This document shows positions 55,101 through 64,000 of a stretch of DNA of 64,000 bases, in pieces; the stretch's first letter is position 1, and every line of letters begins with the position of its first letter. Both the position numbers and the translations under genes were made by a program. Source of the DNA: Platanthera guangdongensis (lineage: Eukaryota; Streptophyta; Magnoliopsida; Asparagales; Orchidaceae); NCBI GenBank assembly GCA_039583875.1, contig CM077150.1, forward strand, positions 51,474,261 through 51,538,260. Reading direction: 5' to 3'. A model generated the notes under the pieces. It made no database searches, had not been told where the DNA came from, and worked only from the letters and a program-made list of their open reading frames with translations.

Positions 55101-55343
55101 GGTACCTTGGACCGTTTGAGGTTCTGGAGCGGATTGGTGAAGTAGCTTATCAATTGAGTCTATCATTGGAGCTTAGTAGTCTACACGATGTGTTCCACAT
55201 ATCGGTGTTGCGGAAGGCGGTGCTAGAGCATGCGCAAGTGATTGTGGTCGATCAAGTGCCGGTCGATAATGGGTTGACGACGAAGGTCAAGCCCGTTCGC
55301 ATTGAGGACTTGGAAGTCAAGTGGCTACGCAACAAAGAGATCA
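52172..55343 (+). pseudogene. pol: Gypsy-4 protease end, reverse transcriptase, RNase H and integrase
   Basis: After the target-site copy, the protease continues (about 52177-52330, one frameshift near 52280, then [16 protein letters not shown]). From 52283 the frame is open through the reverse transcriptase ([27 protein letters not shown] at 53102-53113, [12 protein letters not shown]) and RNase H ([20 protein letters not shown]) to TAA 54101-54103. The integrase zinc domain (HHTKYSIHPGS, CQTC), MDFVHG and IVSDRD follow. A TAG at 54596-54598 stands where Gypsy-1 has Gly in SDRDGRF. The frame continues to 55343 (RVNRMMEDMLR, GRRCRAPLSW, LHDVFHISVLRKAV). The chromodomain-like tail is cut by the tandem element. 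Catalytic residues are mostly intact, and only a few lesions separate this copy from a full pol. Confidence 0.93.
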
Positions 55344-55654
55344 TGAAAGATATGGTACCTAGACACCTAGAGGGGGGAGGTGAATAGGTGACCTAAACCT
55401 TTTTAAACTCTAATGGCAGCAAACAGTTAATATCACAGATTTCTACTTATGCTATCACAGCAAACACACAGCATACACAGCAAATCACAACACAGCACAG
55501 CAGACACAGTGATTTATAGTGGTTCCCCAAGCTTTGGGTACATCCACTTTCCCCCTTCGCCTATCTAGCAGTGTACTAGATTCGACCAAACTTCTCCACT
55601 GTCTCAGAACCCAAATTGGTTCCTACACCTCAGGCCCAAGGCCCTACAACTCAG

Positions 55655-55785
55655 CTTTTCCCAAAGCCTACACTCAGCCACAAAGGCCTACACTCAGCCA
55701 AACAAGGCCTACACTCAGTCAACAAGGCCTACACTCAGCCAACAAGGCCTACACTCAGCCAACAAGGCCTACACTCAGAGATTTC
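55655..55785. repeat. 21-bp tandem repeat in LTR A
   Basis: CAAGGCCTACACTCAGCCAA is repeated about six times head to tail with few changes. LTR B has a shorter version at 61040-61130. Confidence 0.85.
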
Positions 55786-56230
55786 AATCTCCTACCCTCA
55801 GCCTTTATAATTTCAGGCTTACAATTCACTCAGATCCAAAGGATCCTACAAGTTAAAAATGGTTTACAACTATTAACTCAACAACTCCGAAACAAGAGAG
55901 AGGAGTTGAGAGTTTCTTGATGAGTTCTTGGAAGAACTCAGCTGGATTCAATCTGACTTAGCTTTCTTCAAAGCTTCTTGAGTAGAACTGAATAAGATTG
56001 TCTCCTTCTGCAGTTGATCCTTGACCTCTGCCACTTAGAATTCAGAATAAATCTGAACCCTTCTTCTCAGCCTAGTTCCACGGCTGATTTCTTGGATGGA
56101 GCCCTCTCTCTCCAACTTCTTAGATCTGCACTTGGACAGCTAGATCTTCTTGTGTTGATACTCTGTGTACCACTTTAATGATTACTTCAACAATAATCTG
56201 AACAACAGTTTCTGTAAACTGTCTAAGCCT

Positions 56231-56237
56231 ATTTATA
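56231..56237 (-). promoter_or_regulatory. TATA box of LTR A
   Basis: The minus strand reads CCTATAAATAGGC, about 155 bp downstream of the GTGTCGACAC array. LTR B has the same box at 61632-61638. Confidence 0.65.
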
Positions 56238-56392
56238 GGCGTTCTTCATGGTAACCGGCTGGTTCGGTTCATAACTGTCTTCTGATATCTCTGACATGTG
56301 TTGTAGACCGGTTGGAACGGCAGCTGTCATGTCATCCAGTCAATTCTTAAAAAACTCTAACTGTCTGATAGTGTCGAGACTTTCTGTCTTTA

Positions 56393-57372
56393 AGTGTCGA
56401 CACTTATAGACCAAGTGTCGACACAAGTTGTGTAAGTGTCGACACAAGACTACAAGGTGTCGACACACTCCTTGTGTTGTAGATTCTATGTCTCGACACA
56501 GATTCTTCTGCATGTGTCGACACTGAAATTGAGTGTCGACACAAGTACTTGATCTTCTGTAATTTGCTGAATTCTTCAAAGTGTCGACACATCTCCTTTG
56601 TGTCGACACAACTTCTTGTGTTGTATCTGTTAAGTGTCGACACTGCTTCTTGGTGTCGACACATAGTCTTCTATGTTGATACTTGCTGAGTGTCGACACA
56701 GCTCCTTGTGTCGACACTTGATTCTTCTGTTGAGACTTCAGCTGAGTGTCGACACATTCCCTTAGTGTCGACACTTGTACTTAGAATATTTTGTAGATCT
56801 TGCTGTTCTTTGTTAAGTGTCGACACTGCTCCATGTGTCGACACTTGATTCTTCAAGTGTAGAGTCTTCAGCTGAGTGTCGACACATTGTTATAGGTGTC
56901 GACACTTACTTCATGTGTTGACTCTTCTGTTGAGTGTCGACACTTTGTTCTTGGTGTCGACACTTTCTTCAAGTGCTGACTCTTCTGTTGAGTGTCGACA
57001 CTTTGTTCTTGGTGTCGACACTTTCTTCCAAGTGCTGACTCTTCTGTTGAGTGTCGACACATTATTCTTGGTGTCGACACTTATACTTAGTCTCTGCTGA
57101 CTTTTGCTGAGTGTCGACACAGCTCCAAGTGTCGACACTATCTGGTGTAGACACAGTTCTTCAAGGTGTCGACACAGCTCCTTGTGTCGACACTTCTTCT
57201 CTGCACTTTTCTTCACTGGGTGTCGACACAGCTCCTTGTGTCGACACTTTCTGTCTGGTGTCGACTCTGCATCCCAGGTGTCGACACAATGACTCCAAGT
57301 GTCGACACTGCTTGTCTGGGTGTCGACACAAGTCTTCTTAAGTGTCGACACTTTCCCTCTGGGTGTCGACAC
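56393..57372. repeat. U3 array of about 35 GTGTCGACAC palindromes (LTR A)
   Basis: The perfect 10-bp palindrome GTGTCGACAC recurs about 35 times in 980 bp, often as pairs about 20 bp apart separated by unrelated or CTTCTTG-like spacers. A few members are mutated (TCTCGACACA, GTGTAGACAC). The spurious ORFs rich in VST, CRH and SVDT in this stretch are only translations of the repeat. Confidence 0.9.
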
Positions 57373-57517
57373 ATGGACTTAGAAACTTTTTGCTTCAGTC
57401 CAGTAATTACTTAACCTGCACAAGTAAACTCAACATACATCAAATACATTATGATGTATATCATTGAGTTGGGTGAGGCTTCTTCAAATCAGGTACATTT
57501 AACTAATGTACCCAACA

Positions 57518-57817
57518 ATCTCCCCCTATTTGGAGAAGTCATAACCCTTAGTCAATGATATACACCATTCATAATAAAAATTACAAAATGATGTAAAGCA
57601 GGATTATATTCAGTAGGGTTAAACATAACATGTATCAATTTCACATGTATACACAAACATCAACACAGAACAAATAAGAAATAGACATATTCACAGAACA
57701 ACCATGAAATATATTGATCAAATATAGTTCTAATATCTGTCTTATACATTTTCAGTAGTTCACAAAAATGTTTTACATTCAAAAGATTACAAAATAATCT
57801 TCAAGTAAATTCTTAAT
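57518..57817 (-). other. Polypurine tract and 3' untranslated part, internal A
   Basis: The purine run CAAATAGGGGGAGAT (57518-57532, minus strand) touches LTR A. The remaining 280 bp are AT-rich, and I see nothing else in them. Confidence 0.75.
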
Positions 57818-60637
57818 CTATTTTTGTTCTGGTTCCTTGATCACTATGCCTTTGCCAGCTTGAACTTTAGCTTGGACCTCAGCAGTTTCAGCATCAGCAG
57901 GCTTCTTTCCTTTCAATTCTTTCTTCTTAAGCTCTTCAGCTTTGATCTTCTGCCTCTCAAAGTAATGGAATGGCTTAGGAAAGTACTTGCTAGGCTCCAC
58001 TGCAGTAGGAGGTAGCTTTCCCATCTTTGCCTTCCTTCTGTATTGAACAATGGCCTCTTGTCTTGATTCATGCTTTCTCCATTCAGCTTCAGAGAACCAC
58101 TTGTTCCTGTCATGAGTGTTATCCTTGGCAGCTTTCCAGGCAGTTAATATTATGTTTCTAGAGGTAGGGCTCTACTGTTCAAAGTCTGGCCTTTGTTCTG
58201 CTTGTTCCCTAAACCTCTTCTTAGACAACCTTGTCTCTTCCTCTTTTTGCAATGCCTCTTGCATGGCTTCAGTAATAGGTTGAACAACCTTTTCAATATG
58301 GACATTGTCCTTGCCCCCAGATGGGTTGTACATGGTCTGTACCTCAGCATGAATCATTTCAAAATCTGGAGCTGGATAAATGACCTGAGCTATCTCTGGT
58401 TGCTCATCTCCAAGATAGGCAGGGTTTATTCCAGATTCAGCAACATCATTATCATCACACAGAGGAGGATATCCAAGTGTAGCTCTGATGGAATTTGATA
58501 TCCACTTTGCATGGTCAGAGCTTGCCTTGACTAACACTCTCTCCCCCTTTATGACTTCTCTAGCCATGTGATCTCTGACATCATCCTTCTGAAATCTGAT
58601 TTGACTATCCAAGTATCTGATGTCATCTTTAAAGTAAGGTTTGAGCTTTGTAAGTTGTTCAGATATTGCCTTCTAGGAGTCTTTAATAGCAGTCTTAACA
58701 GCAGAGATTTCTTCTTGAAATACTTTATCAAATTCAGCTTTAGCAGCAGCAGTAGATGTAGAAGGTTCAGCAGCCTTGTTCTTTAACTCAGTGACTATAG
58801 CATTATGAGAAGCAGTCAAGTTGTCATTCATCCTTAGTTGATTTTCAAGAACATATCCTTGTTTCAATTCTATATCATCCACTTGGGCTTTGATCTTTTC
58901 CTGGTGTGTTGCCAAGTACACCACTGCATTGCCACCCTTGTGGAAGCAGTCTGTCATTTCTTTCTTGTTAAGGTTCATCTCAAACCTTATAGATTTTATA
59001 TCTTGGGCCAGATCAAATTGTAAAGATTTCTGCCCTTCATCCACATAAGCCTCTATGGCTTTTCTCTGTTCATCTAGTTTTATCTGCATTGCAATCATTA
59101 AAGCACTATAATCTATTGATGGGGCTTGCTGAACTATAGGCTGTGGGGCAATGGATTGCAAAGCTTTCTTATAACTTTGACTTCTTCTCTTGAAGACATA
59201 CAGTTTCTTCTTCTTTGCCCTAGTACTCTCCTCATCTTCAGAGGCAGAAGTGCTGGCTATGTCAACCCTTTCCTTAGGGCTTGGAGGCTTTGCTGCTTGC
59301 ACATCAGGTGCCTTCTCATTTTCTTGCCTCACAGGCTCTTCCAGAACTTATACCTTCTCCCTCTCAACAGCAGCATCATCAGTTTCCTTATCAAAATCTG
59401 CTTGATCCAGATTTAGGAACAAGTCTTCCATTGTGTATTCTGGTGGTGAAGGAGCTGGAGACAGTCTTTGCTCTTTAACCACTGGATCAGGAATTACTAC
59501 TTGTACAGCAGATGTGTCTTCTCTAACAGCATCTGGAACTTGACTATTCAGCTGAGTTTGCTGATGATCATCAGACAAATCAGTATCTTCCATAGAAAAA
59601 TCTAAAGTGTGTAGATCAGTGAGTACCTCTTGTATGATGGTGGTGGCTTGTTCACTTTCCAGTGTAGATGGTTCTTCTACAACTGGAGGATCCCCCTTGC
59701 TTTGATCCCTGTGGATGGGGCTAGCTTGTGGTAGCTCCCCCTGGATCTCTGCATCAGCTGGAGGAGCAGGAGACTTCACTACAGGCTCTTCCTCTTGGTC
59801 ATCAGGAGTGAAAACAACCTGTTCTTTACTTTCAGAACTACTTGTGGACACTTGTTCCACAGGAGCTGTCTTCCTTTTCTTCTTTGGAGGAGTATCTTTC
59901 TCAGTAACTGTCTTCTCTGGGGTTGGCATTTCCTTGGACAACACCCTGTCCCATCTAGAAAAGATCCTTAGATCAATCTTCCTCATATGATTTATCTTGC
60001 TGCCAGCAGCAGTAGTCATTACCTCTGGTATGGTACCAGCTAGGTATAAACTTATAATTCTGCCCAGGTTGGGCTTCTTCAGACTTTCCTTGATTTTCTC
60101 AAATACTATTACTGACCAATCAGTTCTTAAAGTGAAGATTATCCTGGTCATTAAACCAAACATATGGGCAGACACTCTGTCATGCCCTCCTGGCTTGCTT
60201 AAAATCACTTTGCCAACTATCTCAGACATGAATTTGCCTTGGCTGTTCATGCCTTTCCTGCTAAACACAGATCATATCTTCATCTTAGGATCAAGTCTAC
60301 ACCAGGTTAAAGCTTCCCTGGTCTTTGAAGCAGTAACCTCTTCTTCATCTTGAGTTCTTAGCAATTGAAGAATCTTCCTCAGACTTTTTGGGGTTACCTT
60401 AACCTTTTCTCCATGAACTCTGGATTTGATTTTGTATCCAGATTCATCGACCTTCGCTCCATTAAGGAATTCAAGAACCTCTTTCTTCCAAATCTTAGTG
60501 GGTTCAGACACTAGATATTCTAGTCCAGAATCGGCGACTAGGGTTACGACCGCCTGGATTTCTTGATCTGTATCACTGAAAGCGCTGCGCACCAGCTCAT
60601 ATCCTTCGTTGACGTTCTCCTCAAGCTTAGGCGTCAT
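57818..60637 (-). pseudogene. Unknown 939-residue protein of the tandem element, copy A
   Basis: One minus-strand frame starts at ATG 60637 and ends at the stop at 57818. It has four in-frame stops: TGA 60272, and stops at about 59348, 58673 and 58172. The last is TAG where copy B has Trp. The N-terminal 230 residues look globular (EGYELVRSAFSDTDQEIQAV, EALTWCRLDPKMKI, HMFGLMTRIIFTLRTDW) and resemble what is often labelled putative plant transposon protein, a label I recall and cannot verify. Then come a basic PPKKKRKTAP motif (59870-59890), a long acidic Pro/Ser/Glu-rich stretch, an alpha-helical part with coiled-coil potential (DEQRKAIEAYVDEGQKSLQF) and a Lys/Glu-rich C-terminus (KAEELKKKELKGKK, GKGIVIKEPEQK). 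No catalytic motif is visible. Confidence 0.75.
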
Positions 60638-60712
60638 TAGGGTTTGAAGAATTTGTCTTGAGAGAAGAGAGGTGTCGACACAGTAGTTTTAGTCTCGAAA
60701 CTTTGAAAGCGT
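60638..60712 (-). other. Short leader between LTR B and ORF A without a recognisable primer-binding site
   Basis: Seventy-five bases separate LTR B from the ORF. Directly after the LTR end the minus strand reads ACGCTTTCAAAGTTTCGAG, not TGGTATCAGAG. A GTGTCGACAC palindrome lies inside the leader (60672-60681). Confidence 0.6.
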
Positions 60713-61631
60713 TGAAAGATATGGTACCTAAACACCTAGAGGGGGGGTGAATAGGTGACCTAATCCTTTTCTAACTTTGTTGGCAGCCAAATAGTTATAT
60801 CACAGATTTCTAACTAGTTTATCTCAGCAGTCAGCAATAATCAAACATACACAGCACATTCACAGCACAACACACAGTGATTTATAGTGGTTCCCCAGGA
60901 TATGGGTACATCCACTTTCCCCCTTCGCCTATCTAGCAGTGTACTAGATTCGGCCAAACTCCTGCACTGTCTCAGAACCCAAATTGGTTCCTACCTCAGG
61001 CCCAAAGCCTTACAACTCAGCTTTATCCCAAAGCCTACACTCAGCCAATCAAGGCCTACACTCAGCCAATCCAAGGCCTACACTCAGCCAACAAGGCCTA
61101 CACTCAGCCAACAAGGCCTACACTCAGAGATTACAATCTCCTACACTCAGGCTAACAATCCCTACCCTCAGCCTTTATAGATATAGGCTTACAATCACTC
61201 AGATCCAATGGATCCTACAAGTTTCAAATGTAATACAAATTATAACTCTACAACTCAGAATTAAAGGAGGGGAGTTGAGAGATTCTTGATGAGTTCTTGG
61301 AAGAACTCAGCTGGATTCACCCTGACTTAGCTTTCTTCAAAGCTTCTTGAGTAGAACTGAATAAGGCTGAATCCTCTGCAGTTGTTCCTTGACCTCTGCT
61401 ACTTAAGATCCAGACTGAATCTGAATCCTTCTTCTCAGCCTAGTTCCAAAGGCTGATTTCTTGGAAGGAGCCCTCTCTCTCCAACTTCTTAGATCTGCAG
61501 TTGGACTGCCAGATCTTCTTGTGTTGATACTCAGTATATCACTTTTATGATTACTTCAACAATAATCTGAACTCTGTTAACAATTTGATCAACAACCTCA
61601 ACAACAACAGTTCTGTAAACTGTGGATGCCT

Positions 61632-61638
61632 ATTTATA
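61632..61638 (-). promoter_or_regulatory. TATA box of LTR B
   Basis: The minus strand reads CCTATAAATAGGCATC. It is in the same position as in LTR A. Confidence 0.65.
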
Positions 61639-61789
61639 GGCCTTCTTCATGGTAACCGGCTGGTCCGGTTCATAACTGACTTCTGACATCTCTGACAGTT
61701 GCTGTAGACCGGCTGGATCGGCAGTTGTCATGTCAACCAGTCACTTCTTGAAAATCTCTAACAGTCAGTAAGTGTCGAGACTTTCTTTC

Positions 61790-62700
61790 TTTAAGTGTCG
61801 ACACTTATAGACCAAGTGTAGACACATGCTTTGTAAGTGTCGACACAAGTCTACAAGGTGTCGACACATATCCTTATATGTCTCGACACAGATTCTTCTT
61901 CATGTGTCGACACTGAAATTGAGTGTCGACACAAGTACTTGTTCTTCTAGCTTTTGCTGAATTCTTCTATGTATCGACACATCTCCTTTGTGTCGACACA
62001 ACTTCTTGTGTTGAATCTGTCTAGTGTCGACACTGCTTCTTGGTGTCGACACATAGTCTTCTATGTTGAGACTTGCTGAGTGTCGACACAGCTCCTTGTG
62101 TCGACACACCTTCTTGTTGTTGAGACTTCAGCTGAGTGTCGACACATTCCCATAGTGTCGACACTTGTACTTGGAATAATTTGTTGTTCTTTCTGTTCTT
62201 TGCTAAGTGTCGACACAGCTCCATGTGTCGACACTTTCTTCAAGTGTTGAGTCTTTATCTGTGTGTCGACACATTGTTCTGGGTGTCGACTCATGCTTCA
62301 AATGTTGACTCTTCTGTTGAGTGTCGACACATTGTGTTGAGTGTCGACACTTACTTCAAATACTGACTCTTCTGCATAGTGTCGACACATTGTGTTGAGT
62401 GTCGACACTTGTACTTAGACTCTGCAGACTTTTGCTGAGTGTCGACACAGCTCCAAGTGTCGACACTTTTTGGTGTAGACACAGCTTCACGGGGTGTCGA
62501 CATAACTCCTTGTGTCGACACTTTCTGTCTGTACTTTTCTTCACTGAGTGTCGACACAGCTCCAAGTGTCGACACTTTCTGTCTGGTGTCGACTCTGCAT
62601 CCCAGGTGTCGATACAATGACTCCAAGTGTCGACACGGCTTGTCTGGGTGTCGACACAAGCTTTCTTAAGTGTCGACACTTTCCCTCTGGGTGTCGACAC
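61790..62700. repeat. U3 array of GTGTCGACAC palindromes (LTR B)
   Basis: About 30 copies, including several variants (GTATCGACAC, GTGTCGATAC, GTGTCGACAT), match the array of LTR A in order but differ in copy number. Confidence 0.9.
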
Positions 62701-62845
62701 ATGGACTTAGAAACTTTTTGCTTCAGTCCAGTACTTTCTTAACCTGCACAAGTAACTCAAACATACATCAAATACATTATGATGTATATCATTAAGTTGG
62801 GTGAGGCTTCTTCAAATCAGGTACATTTGACCAATGTACCCAACA

Positions 62846-63146
62846 ATCTCCCCCTATTTGGAGAAGTCATAACCCTTAGTCAATGATATACACCATTCAT
62901 AATTAAGAATTACAAAAAAAAGATGTACATCAGATTATATAAACAGGGTAAACATAAACATGTAATAAATTCTCACATGTATACTCATTCATTATTCCAG
63001 AACAAATAAAAAATAGACACTTCTCAGAACAATCATAATATATTTATCATATATTATTTTAACATTGTTCCTTATACATTTTCAATGGTGTACAAAAATG
63101 TTTTCCATTCAACAGATTACAACAAGCTTCAAGTTTAATTCCTAAT
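62846..63146 (-). other. Polypurine tract and 3' untranslated part, internal B
   Basis: CAAATAGGGGGAGAT touches LTR B at 62846-62860. The rest is AT-rich and matches 57533-57817. Nothing else was seen. Confidence 0.75.
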
Positions 63147-64000
63147 CTATTTCTGATCAGGTTCTTTGATAACTATTCCCTTTCCAGCTTGAACTTGAGC
63201 TTTGACAGGGGCTTCAGCAGGTTCAGCAACAGCAGGCTTCTTTCCTTTTAAGTCCTTCTTTTTCAGCTCTTCTGCTTTTATTTTCTGCCTCTCAAAGTAG
63301 TGGTATGACTTGGGGAAGTACTTGCTAGGCTCCACAGCAGTTGGAGGTAGCTTTCCCATCTTAGCCTTCCTTCTGAATTGTACTGTAGCCTCCTGCCTAA
63401 TCTCATGCTTTCTCCATTCTGCCTCAGAGAACCATTTATTCCTTTCATGAGCATTGTCCTTTGCAGCTTTCCAGGCAGTAAGAATTATATTTCTAGAGGT
63501 AGGGCTCCATTGTTCAAAATCTGGCTTTTGTTCAGCTTGTTCCCTAAACCTCTTTTTTGACAACCTTGCCTCTTCTTCTTTGTTCATGGCCTCCTGTAGA
63601 GCTTCAGAAATAGGTTGAACAACCTTCTCAATATGAACTTTGGCCTTGCCCTCAGTTGGGCTATACATAGTGCTGACATCTGCTTGAACCATATCAAAAT
63701 CTGGAGGTGGATATATTACTTGAGCTACTTCTGCTTGCTCACCTCCAAGATATGCAGTTTGAACTCCTGATTCAGCAACATTGTCATCATCACAAAGTGG
63801 AGGATAGCCCAGTGTAGCTCTGATGGAGTTAGATATCCATTTGGCATGGTCAGAGCTAGCTTTGACTAATACTCTCTCCCCCTTTATGACTTCTCTGGTC
63901 ATATGGTCTCTTACATCATACTTTTGAAACCTTATCTGGCTGTCCAAATATCTGATCCCCTCTTTAAAGAATGGTTTTAGCTTTGTAAGTTGTGCAGAGA
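63147..64000 (-). CDS. Unknown protein of the tandem element, copy B, C-terminal part (partial)
   Basis: The frame is open from the window edge to the stop at 63147. It covers the C-terminal 284 residues with no internal stop, including the Trp at the position where copy A has TAG. The sequence is close to copy A (QIRFQKYDVRDHMTREVIKG, SSDHAKWISNSIRATLGYPP, SPTSRNIILTAWKAAKDN, GKGIVIKEPDQK). Conservation of the frame against many synonymous-looking differences suggests that the protein was under selection until recently. The start is outside the window. The function is unknown. Copy B could belong to a transcribed element. Confidence 0.7.
   Translation of the reverse strand, partial: SAQLTKLKPFFKEGIRYLDSQIRFQKYDVRDHMTREVIKGERVLVKASSDHAKWISNSIRATLGYPPLCDDDNVAESGVQTAYLGGEQAEVAQVIYPPPDFDMVQADVSTMYSPTEGKAKVHIEKVVQPISEALQEAMNKEEEARLSKKRFREQAEQKPDFEQWSPTSRNIILTAWKAAKDNAHERNKWFSEAEWRKHEIRQEATVQFRRKAKMGKLPPTAVEPSKYFPKSYHYFERQKIKAEELKKKDLKGKKPAVAEPAEAPVKAQVQAGKGIVIKEPDQK

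Larger units (their letters stand above)
45647..55343 (+). mobile_element. Gypsy-4: plus-strand relative of Gypsy-1, interrupted twice
   Basis: The 5' LTR (45647-47747), primer site, gag, intron-like gap, protease, reverse transcriptase, RNase H and integrase are in order on the plus strand. A solo Athila LTR sits in the protease (49187-52171). The 3' end of integrase and the 3' LTR are displaced by the tandem element beginning at 55344 and are not in the window. Protein blocks closely match those of Gypsy-1, but the LTR is more diverged. Left flank CAGAT (45642-45646) is the presumed target duplication. Confidence 0.92.
55344..57517 (-). repeat. LTR A of the tandem element, 2174 bp
   Basis: Minus-strand order: start TGTTGGGT at 57517; GTGTCGACAC array (56393-57372); TATA box (56231-56237); CCTACACTCAG repeats (55620-55800); the conserved GTGGTTCCCCAA and TACATCCACTTTCC module (55515-55550); the AGAGGGGGGAGGTGAATAGG signature; and end CTTTCA at 55344. 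Confidence 0.9.
60713..62845 (-). repeat. LTR B of the tandem element, 2133 bp
   Basis: LTR B is a close copy of LTR A with the same module order: CCTACACTCAG repeats (61000-61160), TATA box (61632-61638), GTGTCGACAC array (61790-62700) and start TGTTGGGT at 62845. It differs in repeat number and by scattered substitutions. Confidence 0.9.
55344..64000 (-). mobile_element. Tandem non-autonomous LTR element: LTR-internal-LTR-internal
   Basis: LTR A (55344-57517), internal A (57518-60712), LTR B (60713-62845) and internal B (62846 to beyond the window) are all in the same minus-strand orientation. LTRs begin TGAAAGATATGG and end ACCCAACA (plus-strand reading). Internals encode one protein with no polymerase or integrase. 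The layout suggests an element copy that shares an LTR with a neighbour. The right end is outside the window, so a simple nested insertion is not excluded. Left flank GATCA (55339-55343) is the presumed target duplication within Gypsy-4. Confidence 0.85.

Noticed and set aside
56393..57372. Looks like a CRISPR array: short palindromic repeats with unique spacers
   Set aside because: The repeat is only 10 bp, spacing is irregular, there are no cas genes, the DNA is a plant genome, and the array lies inside an LTR that has a second copy at 60713-62845.
56340..57414. ORFs of 60-153 codons on both strands, rich in VST, CRH and SVDT
   Set aside because: They are translations of the GTGTCGACAC repeat in several frames. 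The same occurs at 61900-62742.

Overview
The window is plant nuclear DNA, almost certainly from a flowering plant. It consists entirely, or nearly so, of LTR retrotransposons nested inside one another. I found no host protein gene, rRNA, tRNA or CRISPR array. The evidence is Ty1/copia and Ty3 (chromovirus-like and Athila-like) polyproteins, paired LTRs, 5-bp target-site duplications, tRNA primer-binding sites and polypurine tracts. I cannot name the species from the sequence.

Layout, left to right. (1) 1-2673: 3' end of a plus-strand LTR element with an unfamiliar ORF. (2) 2674-4281: remnant of a minus-strand Ty1/copia element (Copia-1). (3) 4282-35113: a minus-strand Sirevirus-like Ty1/copia element (Copia-2) sits in Copia-1. 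Its integrase is split by a complete Athila-type Ty3 element (9173-31501, duplication AGAGT). The left LTR of that Athila is itself split by a complete chromovirus-like element, Gypsy-1 (11493-20591, duplication ACGGG). This gives four levels of nesting. (4) 35114-45304: a minus-strand Ty3 element, Gypsy-3, lies in the 5' LTR of Copia-2, and its right LTR is truncated. (5) 45305-45646: a scrap of a third Ty1/copia gag. (6) 45647-55343: Gypsy-4, a plus-strand relative of Gypsy-1, lies in that scrap. Its protease is interrupted by a solo Athila LTR (49187-52171, duplication GCCTT). (7) 55344-64000: a tandem LTR-internal-LTR-internal arrangement of a non-autonomous minus-strand element is inserted near the 3' end of Gypsy-4 pol. 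It encodes one long protein of unknown function with a PKKKRK nuclear-localisation-like motif and no reverse transcriptase.

All autonomous elements here are damaged. The Athila copy is the least damaged: one nonsense codon plus a substituted reverse-transcriptase active-site residue.

Two patterns stand out. First, nearly every LTR family here has an array of short repeats, mostly perfect palindromes (CACGGGCGTG, TCGACGATCGTCGA, GTGTCGACAC), in the same place: the U3 region just inside the LTR start and upstream of the TATA box. Cores are shared between unrelated Ty1 and Ty3 lineages. Second, three Ty3 elements have an intron-like GT-AG interval of 75-95 nt at the same codon position at the gag-protease junction. 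If it is retained, translation stops after Gag. If it is spliced, Gag is joined in frame to protease (clean in two elements, degenerate in the third). Both are inferences from sequence and can be tested with RNA data and genome-wide copies.
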